Shown: one piece after another, positions 17,409 through 27,301 of the stretch
How positions within the stretch are numbered: position 1 is the first letter of the stretch
Layout: each line of letters begins with the position of its first letter
NCBI GenBank assembly: GCA_964480915.1
Contig: CAYZRS010000027.1
Span: forward strand, 1 to 64,000
Direction of reading: 5' to 3'
DNA: 64,000 nt
DNA from: CAWGCE01 sp964480915
Lineage (GTDB): Bacteria; Planctomycetota; Planctomycetia; Pirellulales; Pirellulaceae
The notes under the pieces: generated by a model
The model's input: only the letters and a program-made list of their open reading frames with translations
The model's database searches: none
Told to the model about the DNA's origin: nothing
Position numbers and translations under genes: made by a program

Positions 17409-18763
17409 GATTTCTTGAGTAGCTCAAGGGCTACCGCCACGGTCACTGGGATGCTGGTTTTCAATGTTGGTTCGATGTCTGGGTAATATTCGGCCGAGTG
17501 CAACGAGGGAGGCGGGATGTCCAGTTGTCGATACCGATCTAACCGTCGCGCCTCGATGGTTCCTAACCGAAACATATGGATCGGTACTCCGGCGCGGCCG
17601 AAGCGGCTGAAATCCTCACCCACCATCGCCGGCTCGACTGCCACCGCGCGATCGGCACCAACGACCGATCGAAAGACTGGAATCAATCGCTCGGTCAATG
17701 GTTCGTCATTCCACAAAGAAGGGGTCCCTTCGGAAACGTGCACGTCGGGCGTGTCGGCTCCTGCCGAATCGGCCACCGCTTTTGCTTTCCGCCGAATAGC
17801 GCCAATCAACTTCTTGCGGACCTCGTCCGAATAGCTACGAACCGTCAGTTGCAACTTGCACTCATTCGGAATGATGTTGTGTTTCGAGCCGCCATGAATC
17901 GACCCGACGGTGACAACCGCTGGCTCCAAAGCTGAAATTTCGCGACTGACAATCGTCTGCAAATCCATCACCAAATGAGCCGCCTGCACGATGGGATCGA
18001 TGGTCGTATGCGGCAACGCGCCGTGACCACCACGTCCTTTGAGCACCACATCGACACTATCAACGTTGGCCAGTGAGTAGCCGCCGCGATAACCGATCTC
18101 TCCGGCCGGCACATCGGAGGAAACGTGCAGCGCGATCGCAAAATCTGGTTTCGGAAAACGTTCCCATAAACCATCTTCCAACATCGCTTTGGCCCCCGCG
18201 CCCCGTTCTTCGGCCGGTTGACCGATCAATACCAACGTTCCCGACCAGTCGGCCAGGTGAGCTGCCAAGTACTCGGCCGCAGCGACAACGTTGGTCATAT
18301 GCACGTCATGGCCACAGGCGTGCATCACTTTGGATTGCGTTCCGTCTTTGAGCGTCGCGGTCATCTGCGAACTAAAAGCGAGCCCCGTATTCTCCTCAAT
18401 CGGCAACGCGTCCATGTCGCAGCGCAGCATGAGCGTCGGCCCCGCACCATTTGCCAGCACGGCAACGACCCCATAGCCACCTACATGGGTGGTCGTTTTC
18501 GCACCGATTTTCTCCCAAGCGGAAGAAAGTTGCTGCGAAGTCCATTTTTCCTGAAATGAGACTTCGGGATGCGCATGGAGCTCTCGATAGAACGCTATGA
18601 ATCGATCCAAGTTCGCAGCGACCCAATCTGAGACTGCGGAGCCCGCTGGAGTCACTCCAGCCGACGCGACTTGCCCTTCCGCGCAAGTAGCGCGTAGCAA
18701 AATAAAACAGCCGAGCACGACAAGACGATAGCCGGCCTTTGTTTGCCAACGTGAACGAAGCAT
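17405..18763 (-). CDS. Exported M20-family amidohydrolase/carboxypeptidase
   Basis: A 452-residue M20D-type metallo-amidohydrolase (hippurate hydrolase/N-acyl amino acid amidohydrolase group). Typical motifs: LHAHPEVSFQE near residue 67, LRCDMDALPIEE near 120, MHACGHDVHMTN near 150 (metal-binding Cys/His), LIGQPAEERGAGAKAMLEDG near 180, and GRGGHGALPH near 245 in the lid domain. The ATG at 18763 is chosen over 18820 because a G-rich box (GGGGGGA) precedes it and a signal peptide starts there (TKAGYRLVVLGCFILLRATCAEG). Most relatives are cytosolic, so export is a notable feature. It is the first gene of the unit that ends with the TrmH-like methylase. Confidence 0.88.
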   Translation of the reverse strand: MLRSRWQTKAGYRLVVLGCFILLRATCAEGQVASAGVTPAGSAVSDWVAANLDRFIAFYRELHAHPEVSFQEKWTSQQLSSAWEKIGAKTTTHVGGYGVVAVLANGAGPTLMLRCDMDALPIEENTGLAFSSQMTATLKDGTQSKVMHACGHDVHMTNVVAAAEYLAAHLADWSGTLVLIGQPAEERGAGAKAMLEDGLWERFPKPDFAIALHVSSDVPAGEIGYRGGYSLANVDSVDVVLKGRGGHGALPHTTIDPIVQAAHLVMDLQTIVSREISALEPAVVTVGSIHGGSKHNIIPNECKLQLTVRSYSDEVRKKLIGAIRRKAKAVADSAGADTPDVHVSEGTPSLWNDEPLTERLIPVFRSVVGADRAVAVEPAMVGEDFSRFGRAGVPIHMFRLGTIEARRLDRYRQLDIPPPSLHSAEYYPDIEPTLKTSIPVTVAVALELLKKS

Positions 18764-19022
18764 AGTTGTCCCCCCGTCAGAACTAGTGGGGCTCATTCGA
18801 TCGCGCGACAAGACTTGCATCGCGGGATTGAGCGTGATAACTTCCCCGCATCAATTATCCACACGTCGTTTCATTGCGGTAGGCATCGCTTCTCATTCGC
18901 GGGCCTGCCGTTTTTTCGTGCGCATTTCGCAGGACACGACGATCCATCCGGGGACGTTGCAAGGCCGATCAGCGAATTCAGTGACTTGGCGAATTCAGAC
19001 GTTGGCGTGATCGCCGCGGCGG

Positions 19023-21593
19023 CTATCGTTGCCAACCGCCATTGCTGGGCGGTGTGGCCGTTTGGTTCGGAAGAGGCGACTCGTCATAGGCGGTCCACAC
19101 GTAGGTTTCGCGTGCCAACCGATCCAGATATTCTTTCTCGCCCGTCTGCCGGCGTTCCTCTTTGATTTTGTCGCCGATCTTCTCCTGAATGGCGGCAAAT
19201 TCTTCGACACCAGCCTGTTGACGTTCGACCACGCGAACGATGTGTAAGAAACCGTCCGCTTCCACAATGCGACTCATTTTGCCTTCCGGAAGTGAGAAGA
19301 CAAGCTCCGAAATCTTGGTCGAACGCAAACTTCCTTCGGACGTCCAGTCGTACTGGCCTCCTTCGTCGGCTCGCGGACCTTGCGAACCTCGCTTCGCGAC
19401 CGTCGCGAAATCTTCGCCACTCTTGACCGCGTTGCCAAGTTGGGCGAGCGCATTGAAGGCTGCCTCTTCGGTATCGAAATTGGAAAGTTCTACCGACATC
19501 GTTTCCCAACGGGCTCGCGTGGGGAAAGAAAAATCATCTTTGTGCGCGTGATAGTACGCTAGTAATTCATCATGAGTAATCTCAGCGCTGGTATCGACGT
19601 TGCGCTTGAGCGCCTCGTTGCCGACGAATTGTTCAAGGAACATCTTTTGCTGTTTTGCCAACGAGGAACCAATCTCGCGTAGCTTGGCATCGATATCGGC
19701 CGTCGTCTCCACCCCCAGTTTCTCGCGCATCGAAGGAATATGGTGTTCACTGAAGTACTCGAACACCTTGGCTTCCAGTTCTGGAATTTTGTCTGGCGGA
19801 ATGGTGCGCAAGAAATCGAGAAAGACCAGCTTGTTCTCTACCAAGCGAGGCAGAACTTGCTGGATCAACAGCTCGGCTTGCTGCTCGTATTGCTCATCGG
19901 TCATTTGATCGCGATAGGGCGTGAGAATCTGCTCGACACGAGCCATCACTTCACCGGCCAGAATCGTCTGATCACCGACGATCGCAAGAACGCGAGTATT
20001 CTTCTCCTGAGTCCCCAGACCGGGCGGCGTGGCCGGAGCAGCCGAAGGCGTCACGTTCGGCGCGGCGATGGCCAACGGGCCAGTCAAAGTTTGAGACGTA
20101 GTGTTGCTATTCACCGCAGGGAACGAAGGTTGGGCCGGGGCCGGCTGCGTCGCCACTGCCGACGCGCCCATCGCAGCGCCAGGGAACTCGGACGAACGGG
20201 AAAACTCGGGCTTGTTGTGCAGCGGGGTGCCCCAAATTTTTGGGTCGCCGGTTGCCGTGGCAGTGACCTGCGCCGTGTTACTGGTCGCTGGCGGCACGAC
20301 CGGAATCGTTGCTGCCGTTTGAGACTGCGGTGTGGGCGTTGTTTGTACGACGTTCGTCATTGAGAGTGGCGATTGCGGTTGGTAGGTGGGCGTCATGGTC
20401 GGAGCCGTGGCGGCAGCGCCCACGTAACTGGGTACCGGCCCCGCTGGTGGACTGCCGGCTTGCGGCGGAGCCACCTGTGACATCGCCGATACGTTGGGCA
20501 CGTACTGTGTCGTAGGCTGAACGTGATTGGGCAGTTGAATCGACCGGTTCTGCTGCGGAATCGACAGCGGAGGCTGATTCTGAGCCGGCAACCCGGTGAA
20601 CGTCGGCGTCGCCGGCGGGCTTGGTACCGCAGGAACGGCCGGCTGATTCGAGGGGAGTGTGCCGGCGACTTGGCTGACGAACTGGCCACCGGACGATTGA
20701 GCCGTCGCCATCACTTGCTGCTGAACCTGCACGCCTTGATGCATTGGCCGAGCCACTTGGTTCTGGATGTTGGCCGCGACGGAGTTCGCTGCCTGGGCTG
20801 TTTGTTGAACTGTCTGTTGTGCCGATTGCTGTACCGTCTTCTTGACTTCTACCAGCGGATTGAAAAGCCGACCGTTGGCCGTCCCTTCCTGCTGTACTCG
20901 CTGCAGGTACTTGTTGACTGCCTGTTGCGCATAATTTTCGGTCGTCGAGGTGTCGGCATACTGGGCTGTCTGTTGAGGCGCCAGTGGTGCACTGCCGGCC
21001 GACAATACGTTGGGCACGTTGCGAGCCGTCGAACCGAAGCGATCGATGGCCCGTGCGTTGGCTTGCCTGACTGCGTCGACGAGACGCGATCCCGATTTGG
21101 TTGCGCTGCTCGCGGCTGTTTGCGCTACCGCTTTGGCATCGTTCCAGGTCGTGCCATCGGCTGCCGCAGTGACTGCCGAAGAGACCGCTTTCGAGTCGAT
21201 GGGGTTCGGCCATGGATAGCCGCCAGTTTCCAATGGCGCCGCCGTCTGCGCGAGACCGTTGGCCGCTTGGGCGCTGAGCTCTACCGCCAGCCTTTGTTGT
21301 TCTTCCATGCCCTGACCCAAGAACGGATCGTTGCTCGTCTCACCCGAGTTGCCTCGATTGAAAATTCTTTGCCCCAGCTTCAACGGCCAGAGCGATTTCT
21401 TTTCGGAAGCAGCCCCGCCGAGCGGCGCCGGCACGCCAGGCTGTGCAGCCTCCGATTGCAACGGAGGTTTGGGCAACTCAAACGTGCGGGCGTTGACCGG
21501 ACCGCGGGTCTGAGCCGCAGCGATATTGAGCCATCCCATCATCGAGAGGCAAGCAGTCACGAAAACCCAGCAGGTTCGTTCGTTTTTTGTCAT
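19023..21593 (-). CDS. Exported parvulin-type peptidyl-prolyl isomerase with long low-complexity region
   Basis: An 856-residue exported protein. A signal peptide (CWVFVTACLSMMGWLNIAAA) leads to a ~500-residue Gln/Pro/Ala/Thr-rich low-complexity part (for example QQTVQQTAQAANSVAANIQ around 250-275). From about residue 535 a SurA-N-like helical part (VLAIVGDQTILAGEVMARVEQIL...LVENKLVFLDFL) precedes a parvulin domain at about 690-810 (ARWETMSVELSNFDTEEAA, FATVAKRGSQGPRADEGGQYDW, LVFSLPEGKMSRIVEADGFLHIVRVVER). Such proteins help fold exported or outer-membrane proteins. The catalytic part is intact; the low-complexity half is unusual. It lies 102 bases downstream of mfd, possibly in the same transcript. 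Confidence 0.86.
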   Translation of the reverse strand: MTKNERTCWVFVTACLSMMGWLNIAAAQTRGPVNARTFELPKPPLQSEAAQPGVPAPLGGAASEKKSLWPLKLGQRIFNRGNSGETSNDPFLGQGMEEQQRLAVELSAQAANGLAQTAAPLETGGYPWPNPIDSKAVSSAVTAAADGTTWNDAKAVAQTAASSATKSGSRLVDAVRQANARAIDRFGSTARNVPNVLSAGSAPLAPQQTAQYADTSTTENYAQQAVNKYLQRVQQEGTANGRLFNPLVEVKKTVQQSAQQTVQQTAQAANSVAANIQNQVARPMHQGVQVQQQVMATAQSSGGQFVSQVAGTLPSNQPAVPAVPSPPATPTFTGLPAQNQPPLSIPQQNRSIQLPNHVQPTTQYVPNVSAMSQVAPPQAGSPPAGPVPSYVGAAATAPTMTPTYQPQSPLSMTNVVQTTPTPQSQTAATIPVVPPATSNTAQVTATATGDPKIWGTPLHNKPEFSRSSEFPGAAMGASAVATQPAPAQPSFPAVNSNTTSQTLTGPLAIAAPNVTPSAAPATPPGLGTQEKNTRVLAIVGDQTILAGEVMARVEQILTPYRDQMTDEQYEQQAELLIQQVLPRLVENKLVFLDFLRTIPPDKIPELEAKVFEYFSEHHIPSMREKLGVETTADIDAKLREIGSSLAKQQKMFLEQFVGNEALKRNVDTSAEITHDELLAYYHAHKDDFSFPTRARWETMSVELSNFDTEEAAFNALAQLGNAVKSGEDFATVAKRGSQGPRADEGGQYDWTSEGSLRSTKISELVFSLPEGKMSRIVEADGFLHIVRVVERQQAGVEEFAAIQEKIGDKIKEERRQTGEKEYLDRLARETYVWTAYDESPLPNQTATPPSNGGWQR

Positions 21594-21695
21594 AGCATTT
21601 TGCGATTAGAGTGAACGAATAAGGCAACACAAAGCGGTCCGTCATCGGCGCCGCGCGCGGCGATAGCCCCGCGCCGCGGAAGTATAGGTATCGCT

Positions 21696-24600
21696 TTAAT
21701 CGGCTCGCAACACCGATCGCACTTGATCCAAAACGAAGTCGGGATCTTCGGTGCCAGCTGGCAGTGGTAGATAAGCACTGCTGTCGTCCACGACGCGTAG
21801 TCGCTTCTTGCGATCCTTCTGTTGCCGCACTAATTGGCGGATCCGAGCCTCATCGGTGTACTGAAAGACCAGATACGGCTTGCCATCTTGATCATCGAGA
21901 CTGATCGATTCGACCTGCCAAATGGCTGCCTCGATCTTCAATTCCACCAGCGCCAGCATTCGCTGCACTGGTAGCGGCGGCTCACCAAACCGATCTTTGA
22001 TCTCCACGCGAATCTCTTCCAGGTCCTCAAAACTCTGCACCCGAGACAGGCGGCGATAGAGATCAATCTTGGTGCGCTGATCGGGCAAGTACTCGTCCGG
22101 AATGAACGCTTCGCCTGGCAAATCGATATTCACGTCGATCGACAACCTCGGCGGTAACTTCTTCAATTTCCGCACCGCCGCTTCTAGCAGTTCGCAATAC
22201 ATCTCGTAGCCTACCGCCGCGATGTGGCCACTTTGCTGCGACCCCAACACGTTGCCCGCACCGCGGAACTCCAGATCACGCATGGCGATCGCAAAACCGG
22301 CACCCATGTGACTAAATTCCTCAATCGCCCGCAAACGACGGGCGGCCTCCGGGGTCACGTGCTTGTTCTTGTCGACCAACAAGTAGCAGTAGGCCCGATG
22401 CTTGTACCGCCCTACCCTGCCCCGCAGTTGATGTAGATCGGACAGCCCATATTGATTGGCATCATCGATGAAGATCGTGTTCGCGTTGGGAATGTCCAAC
22501 CCGCTTTCCACGATCGTTGTCGCCAGCAGGACATCAAAGGCGCCATTGCCAAAATCGACCATGACCTCTTCGAGATCATGCTCATTCATCTGGCCATGAC
22601 CGATACGAATGCTGGCCTCGGGAACGATCCGCTGCAACTTGTCTTTGACGTTCTCGATGTCGAACACACGGTTGTGGACGAAATAGACCTGCCCTCCCCG
22701 ATTGAGCTCGCGAATGATGCCCATGCGAATGAGTTCATCGTCCCAACGTGTTAATCGAGTTTCAACTGGGATGCGCTCGTCAGGCGCGACTTCCAAATTC
22801 GAAATATCCCGCATGCCGGTCATCGACATGTGCAGCGTTCGAGGAATCGGAGTCGCGGTCATCGTTAGCACGTCGATCGTTGTCCGCATCGATTTCAGCC
22901 GCTCTTTTACCGCCACGCCGAACCGCTGCTCTTCGTCAATGATCAACAGGCCCAGATTCTCGAACCGCACGTCTTTCGATGCGAGCCGATGAGTCCCAAT
23001 GACGATGTCGACCTGACCCACTTTCAACCGTTCCACGATCTCACGCTCTTCCGCAGCCGAGCAGAACCGACTGAGCCGGGCAATGTGATAGGGAAACTCG
23101 GATAGGCGTTGCCGGAATGTGCGGTAATGCTGTTCGGCCAGAATCGTCGTGGGAACCAGCACAGCCACCTGATAACCACTGTCGACCGCCTTGAACGCCG
23201 CCCGCATGGCGACCTCGGTTTTGCCAAAGCCCACGTCACCACACAGCAGTCGGTCCATCGGGCGAGGCTGCTGCATGTCACTCTTAATCGCTTCGATCGC
23301 GTGCAACTGATCTTCGGTCTCTTCATACGGAAACGAGGCGCCAAATTCTCGCTGCCACTCGGTATCGGCCGGAAAGGCGATGCCGGGACGAGCGGCTCGG
23401 CGGGCCTGCAATTCCAACAGCTCGACCGCCATGTCGGTCACGGCCGAAGCGGCCGCTTTTTTCCGCTGCTGCCACGCGACCCCACCGATCGTCGCTAACC
23501 GCGCTTTCGCTTTGCTGCCGCCAACGTACTTTTGCACCAGTTCGATCTTCGTGGCCGGCACAAATAGCTTCGTCCCCTTCGCGAATTCGATAATCAGATG
23601 ATCTTCAATCTGATTCTCACGCTGCAGCTTCTCGATACCCCGATAACGGCCAATCCCATGCCCCAGGTGGACAACAAGATCCCCGGCACGCAAATCCATG
23701 AAACTGTCGATGCGTTTGCCAAGATGCTTCCGCTTGCGGCGACGCAAATGGGATCGCTGGAACAACTCATTCACACCCAGCAATAACAGCCCGGCCGCAT
23801 CCCAGCGAAAGCCGGTGGTGAGATTGCCTTCGGCGAAATGAATCCGCCCATCTCGCATTAAGGTGGTTTCGGTGAAAATCTCCGCAAGGCGCTGCGATTC
23901 ACCTTCGGTCGGCGCCACCAAGATCACTTCGTCGTCGCCGACAGCCGCTTCGAGCTCTTCCTTGACCTTGCTGATCTCGCCACTGAATCGCTCAACGGTC
24001 GCAGTCGGTAACTTGAACGAAGCTTCGTCACCGATGTCTGCAAAAGAAGCGATCTGGACGTAGCCCCGTTTCGCCAATTTCTTCTTGGTCGACGTCCAGT
24101 CATAAACCGACTTCACATCATCTTGGCGTTCGAGGTAGGCGGCCGCTTCCGCATCGAGCTGACTCATTTCCATCAGCGCAAACCGAGCCGACTCTGGCAA
24201 GTAAGCAAACAACTGATCGCGATTTTCGGCCGCCCGCATATCATCGTTGCCGCCCGACGGCAGGATCGTGATGCGGACCTCTTCCAACGAGTCCAAACTT
24301 CGTTGCGACGAGACATCAAACCGACGCAGCGATTCAACGTCATCGCCAAACAGCTCGATCCGAACCGGATTGATTGCGTCCGGCGGGAACAGATCGATGA
24401 TGCCGCCACGCACCGAATACTCACCCGGCAACTCGACGCCGCTTGTATTATGAAATCCACGACTGGCCAGCCAACGTGGCAAGTCATCTTCCAACAGCGT
24501 ATCACCAACCTGGATGCGGCGACTGTTCGCGTTCACCGCGTCTGGCAAGGGAACCGGCTGGAGCAAACTTTGCACACTGCACAGCACCAGCCCTCGCCAA

Positions 24601-24983
24601 TCGGGGTCCATCAATTGGCACATCGTCCGTAAGCGGTCGCCATAGATTTCGTCGTAGATCAGGCGCTGGCCCGGATCTGATTGCCAAGCCGGGAATCGGA
24701 GCGGCACCTCATCCGAAAAGAGTGCCAGGTCATCGACCAGCGCTTCGATCTCGGCCGCTTTCGAACAGACAACGACCAGCGGCCCCGCGCTACGACGAGC
24801 CAAGGCGGCGATTGCCAGCGCGCACGATGATCCCGCGGCACCATCAATCGTGGCGGGCTTTTGCCGATCGAGCGCGTCACGAACGCCAACCAGTTGGTCG
24901 TCGCTTGCGAGCGCTTCCGCGAGTTGAAGGAGCCGTGGTCTCACATCCGTAGAGACGTAGGTTCCAGTCATCGTTGTCGACAT
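21696..24983 (-). CDS. mfd: Transcription-repair coupling factor
   Basis: An ATP-driven translocase of 1095 residues that removes stalled RNA polymerase and recruits UvrA. Domains in order: UvrB-like N-terminal modules (about 1-330), RNA polymerase interaction domain with DLVVHLGHGIGRYRGIEKLQ near 431, the RecG-like helicase with Walker A LLCGDVGFGKTEVAMRA near 583, DEEQ box near 676, TATPIPRTLHMSMTGMRD near 705 and helicase motif VI QLRGRVGRYKHRAYCYLL near 850, and the C-terminal TRCF domain (IDLPGEAFIPDEYLPDQRTKIDLYRRL near 950). The ATG at 24983 lies 220 bases after the next upstream gene, with a terminator between them. It is slightly shorter than E. coli Mfd (1148). Confidence 0.97.
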   Translation of the reverse strand: MSTTMTGTYVSTDVRPRLLQLAEALASDDQLVGVRDALDRQKPATIDGAAGSSCALAIAALARRSAGPLVVVCSKAAEIEALVDDLALFSDEVPLRFPAWQSDPGQRLIYDEIYGDRLRTMCQLMDPDWRGLVLCSVQSLLQPVPLPDAVNANSRRIQVGDTLLEDDLPRWLASRGFHNTSGVELPGEYSVRGGIIDLFPPDAINPVRIELFGDDVESLRRFDVSSQRSLDSLEEVRITILPSGGNDDMRAAENRDQLFAYLPESARFALMEMSQLDAEAAAYLERQDDVKSVYDWTSTKKKLAKRGYVQIASFADIGDEASFKLPTATVERFSGEISKVKEELEAAVGDDEVILVAPTEGESQRLAEIFTETTLMRDGRIHFAEGNLTTGFRWDAAGLLLLGVNELFQRSHLRRRKRKHLGKRIDSFMDLRAGDLVVHLGHGIGRYRGIEKLQRENQIEDHLIIEFAKGTKLFVPATKIELVQKYVGGSKAKARLATIGGVAWQQRKKAAASAVTDMAVELLELQARRAARPGIAFPADTEWQREFGASFPYEETEDQLHAIEAIKSDMQQPRPMDRLLCGDVGFGKTEVAMRAAFKAVDSGYQVAVLVPTTILAEQHYRTFRQRLSEFPYHIARLSRFCSAAEEREIVERLKVGQVDIVIGTHRLASKDVRFENLGLLIIDEEQRFGVAVKERLKSMRTTIDVLTMTATPIPRTLHMSMTGMRDISNLEVAPDERIPVETRLTRWDDELIRMGIIRELNRGGQVYFVHNRVFDIENVKDKLQRIVPEASIRIGHGQMNEHDLEEVMVDFGNGAFDVLLATTIVESGLDIPNANTIFIDDANQYGLSDLHQLRGRVGRYKHRAYCYLLVDKNKHVTPEAARRLRAIEEFSHMGAGFAIAMRDLEFRGAGNVLGSQQSGHIAAVGYEMYCELLEAAVRKLKKLPPRLSIDVNIDLPGEAFIPDEYLPDQRTKIDLYRRLSRVQSFEDLEEIRVEIKDRFGEPPLPVQRMLALVELKIEAAIWQVESISLDDQDGKPYLVFQYTDEARIRQLVRQQKDRKKRLRVVDDSSAYLPLPAGTEDPDFVLDQVRSVLRAD

Positions 24984-25105
24984 TCTATACGCCTGCGCGC
25001 CTTAGAACAGACGAGAATGTCGACGAGACCGCCCCTTCAGCGACCGAAATCGACGGAGCGGAATGATTCGTGCGATCGCCGGACAGCCGGATGGCGGCCG
25101 CTGAC

Positions 25106-25135
25106 AAAAAAGGCCACCCTGAGGCGGCCTTTTTG
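25106..25135 (-). terminator. Hairpin terminator after the two-unit PPIase gene
   Basis: AAAAAAGGCC and GGCCTTTTT form an inverted repeat around the loop ACCCTGAGGC, with A/T runs on both outer sides so that it could act on either strand. It lies about 70 bases past the stop of the gene ending at 25204 and about 120 bases upstream of the mfd start, so it most likely separates these two units. Confidence 0.75.
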
Positions 25136-25203
25136 GTCAATCGTACTTCCTGGCTCGCTTTCACGAAAAACGCGGGTTTCGCTGGTCGCTTATCGCTGAT
25201 CGC

Positions 25204-27132
25204 CTATCGCTTCACGCGAGCTGACGCAGGCTGAGCTCGCGTCTGACCAGGCATTCGCTGAGCCATCGGACCTTGCCCGGCCTGCACGGTACCTTCGAGG
25301 AAATTGTCGATTTGGGCCGACTTTCGAATGCGATCAAACTCCTTCGCCATGGCGACGCGAAGTTTCTTCTCACGAATGTCGTCCAATAATTCATCCTTGA
25401 CGACTTCCATCTCTTTGACGACCGGTTCGGTCCGTCCCAGGCAACGCAAGACAACATATTTGTCGCCGGTCGCAATCACACCCGAGACTTCTCCCGGCTT
25501 GAGAGCAAACGCTTCCTTCTCCAGCATCGGCTGACCACCATGCATCCGCACCGGAGGAACCTGACCGAAATTCGCTTTGGACATCGGCTCGATCGAGTAC
25601 TGATGCGCCAACTCGCCGAAGAACTTGTCACTGTCATTCGAACGGGCCATGTCAAATACTTCATGGGCCGTCCGCTGATTCGACATCACGATGGCCAAGA
25701 CATCGACTCGCTCGCCATAATTCGCGATGAACGCTTTTTTGAGATCGGCATCCGTGATCTTGACTTGGCTGCTCACCAATTTCTTCAGTGCAATCGAGGG
25801 CCAAACCGAATCGCGAACGTAGACCTCCACATCCGCACCGCTCTCGTCGGTGATGTGCTTGAGCCAGCCCGATTCGTTGATCGTACCGTCACTGTTAACG
25901 AACCCAAACGATTCGGCAGCTCGCCGGACTTCTTTCTTGACATCCGACTCCTGAACCTCAAGGCTGCGTCGCTTTAGCGCCTGAACCAAAATGCGTCGAT
26001 TGATCTCGGCACTCAGCACTTCCTTGCCATGCCGCAAAATGCACTGCTCACCCAAATCGGCCATCGAGACTTTCGTTCCATTGACGATCGCCGCGATGCC
26101 AGGATATTTCCCTCGCTGAGTTTTGTCATTGAGCACGTTGACGATCTGCGCCTCGGCTTGCAACTTCTTGAACAGGTCGTTGCCGGCGGTGCGCAATTTC
26201 TTATCCGCGATCGAATCTCGCAATTCTTGCATGACCTGAGCCCGTTGCTCCGGCCCCAAGTCTCGCGGTGGCAAGTGTTGTTCACACTTCAGTAAGATGA
26301 ATTGACCGGCCGCTTCAATCACGGGCGAAATTTCACCTTCGTCCATGCTAAAGGCAATGTCGACGATCTGCGGATCACCGACGTGTTGGCGAATCGGTGG
26401 AATCAACCCGCGTGCAGCTGCACTGTTTTCATCTTCCGAATGGTCTTTGGCGAGCCGATCAAAACGCTCTGGATTGGCCATGGCTTTCGCATGGATTTGC
26501 TCGGCCTTGGTACGTGACTGAGTCGAAATCAAGCGTGCCTGGACCATCGCGCCGTGTTCCGACTCGTAGGCAATTTCCAGTTCTTCTCGGGTAACTTGCA
26601 GCGAATCTTTTGCCAAACGTCGCAGCGCCAACGTGGGCCAGACGATGTCGCGACGATATTGAAATGGCGAAATGTCGCGTTCGTCTTTCAGCATCGCCAA
26701 CCAACGTCCGGTCGAGAGCCCAAACTTGTTCGACATGCGAGCAATCTCGGCATCGATTTCGGCATTGGTGATTTTGATCCCTTGGGCCTTGCAGGCTTCC
26801 AAGATCAATCGCTTGTTGACTTCGCTTTCCAATACCTCTTTGCCGTGGCGGCGTGTGCATTCGCGAGCGAGGTCGCCTCGAGTGACCTCTTGGCCATTCA
26901 CGACTGCCACCACATTTGGTTTCGTAGGAACCGACGTCGTCGACGATTCTGCAGCCGGTTGGCGTGCTGCCGTCTGGCGACGCACAGTTTGGGCACTCGC
27001 CGAATCGGGGCCATCGATCCAGCGTATGGCAACGCACGTACCGAGTACCGCGATGGCCAAACAAACGGTCGTAAACCGGCGGCCCGAGTGAGTTAATGAA
27101 GTTGCGGTCTGTTTTGGGTCAGAGCGGCGCAT
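25204..27132 (-). CDS. Exported peptidyl-prolyl isomerase with two tandem SurA/parvulin-like units
   Basis: A 642-residue exported protein with an N-terminal hydrophobic anchor/signal (TTVCLAIAVLGTCVAIRWI). Two similar halves follow. Unit 1 (about 75-305) begins VVAVVNGQEVTRGDLARECTRRHGKEVLESEVNKRLI and has a parvulin-like part QARLISTQSRTKAEQIHAKA...FDRLAKDHSEDENSAAARGLI. Unit 2 (about 335-585) begins IAAIVNGTKVSMADLGEQCILRHGKEVLSAEINRRIL and ends FFGELAHQYSIEPMSKANFGQVPPV...EAFALKPGEVSGVI. These fold envelope proteins in relatives. The start ATG has a GGAGG box 6 bases upstream. A terminator follows 70 bases after the stop. The duplication is discussed as a finding. Confidence 0.88.
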   Translation of the reverse strand: MRRSDPKQTATSLTHSGRRFTTVCLAIAVLGTCVAIRWIDGPDSASAQTVRRQTAARQPAAESSTTSVPTKPNVVAVVNGQEVTRGDLARECTRRHGKEVLESEVNKRLILEACKAQGIKITNAEIDAEIARMSNKFGLSTGRWLAMLKDERDISPFQYRRDIVWPTLALRRLAKDSLQVTREELEIAYESEHGAMVQARLISTQSRTKAEQIHAKAMANPERFDRLAKDHSEDENSAAARGLIPPIRQHVGDPQIVDIAFSMDEGEISPVIEAAGQFILLKCEQHLPPRDLGPEQRAQVMQELRDSIADKKLRTAGNDLFKKLQAEAQIVNVLNDKTQRGKYPGIAAIVNGTKVSMADLGEQCILRHGKEVLSAEINRRILVQALKRRSLEVQESDVKKEVRRAAESFGFVNSDGTINESGWLKHITDESGADVEVYVRDSVWPSIALKKLVSSQVKITDADLKKAFIANYGERVDVLAIVMSNQRTAHEVFDMARSNDSDKFFGELAHQYSIEPMSKANFGQVPPVRMHGGQPMLEKEAFALKPGEVSGVIATGDKYVVLRCLGRTEPVVKEMEVVKDELLDDIREKKLRVAMAKEFDRIRKSAQIDNFLEGTVQAGQGPMAQRMPGQTRAQPASARVKR

Positions 27133-27301
27133 AACGATCCTCCGTAATCAGCGCTGCGAGTGCTCGCGAACCGGCCCATCCATGGCGGCTCAAGCGGACC
27201 GGGAGTCTAGATCAATGATCCGCGAAGGGTCAATTACGATCAGTGGCTAGCAGTGATAGCTCAACCGCGCAGAAGAGACGGGCAGCCATCTGCAAATCGA
27301 C

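Noticed and set aside
20523..21614. A 363-residue open frame antisense to the low-complexity part of the parvulin gene
   Set aside because: It is Arg/Leu/Gly-rich, as expected from reading a Gln/Pro/Ala-rich gene in reverse, and no family feature is seen.
25186..25210. Short tandem repeat TCGCTTATCGC / TCGCCTATCGC at the end of the two-unit PPIase gene
   Set aside because: Only two copies of 11 bases, partly within the coding end; too small to interpret.
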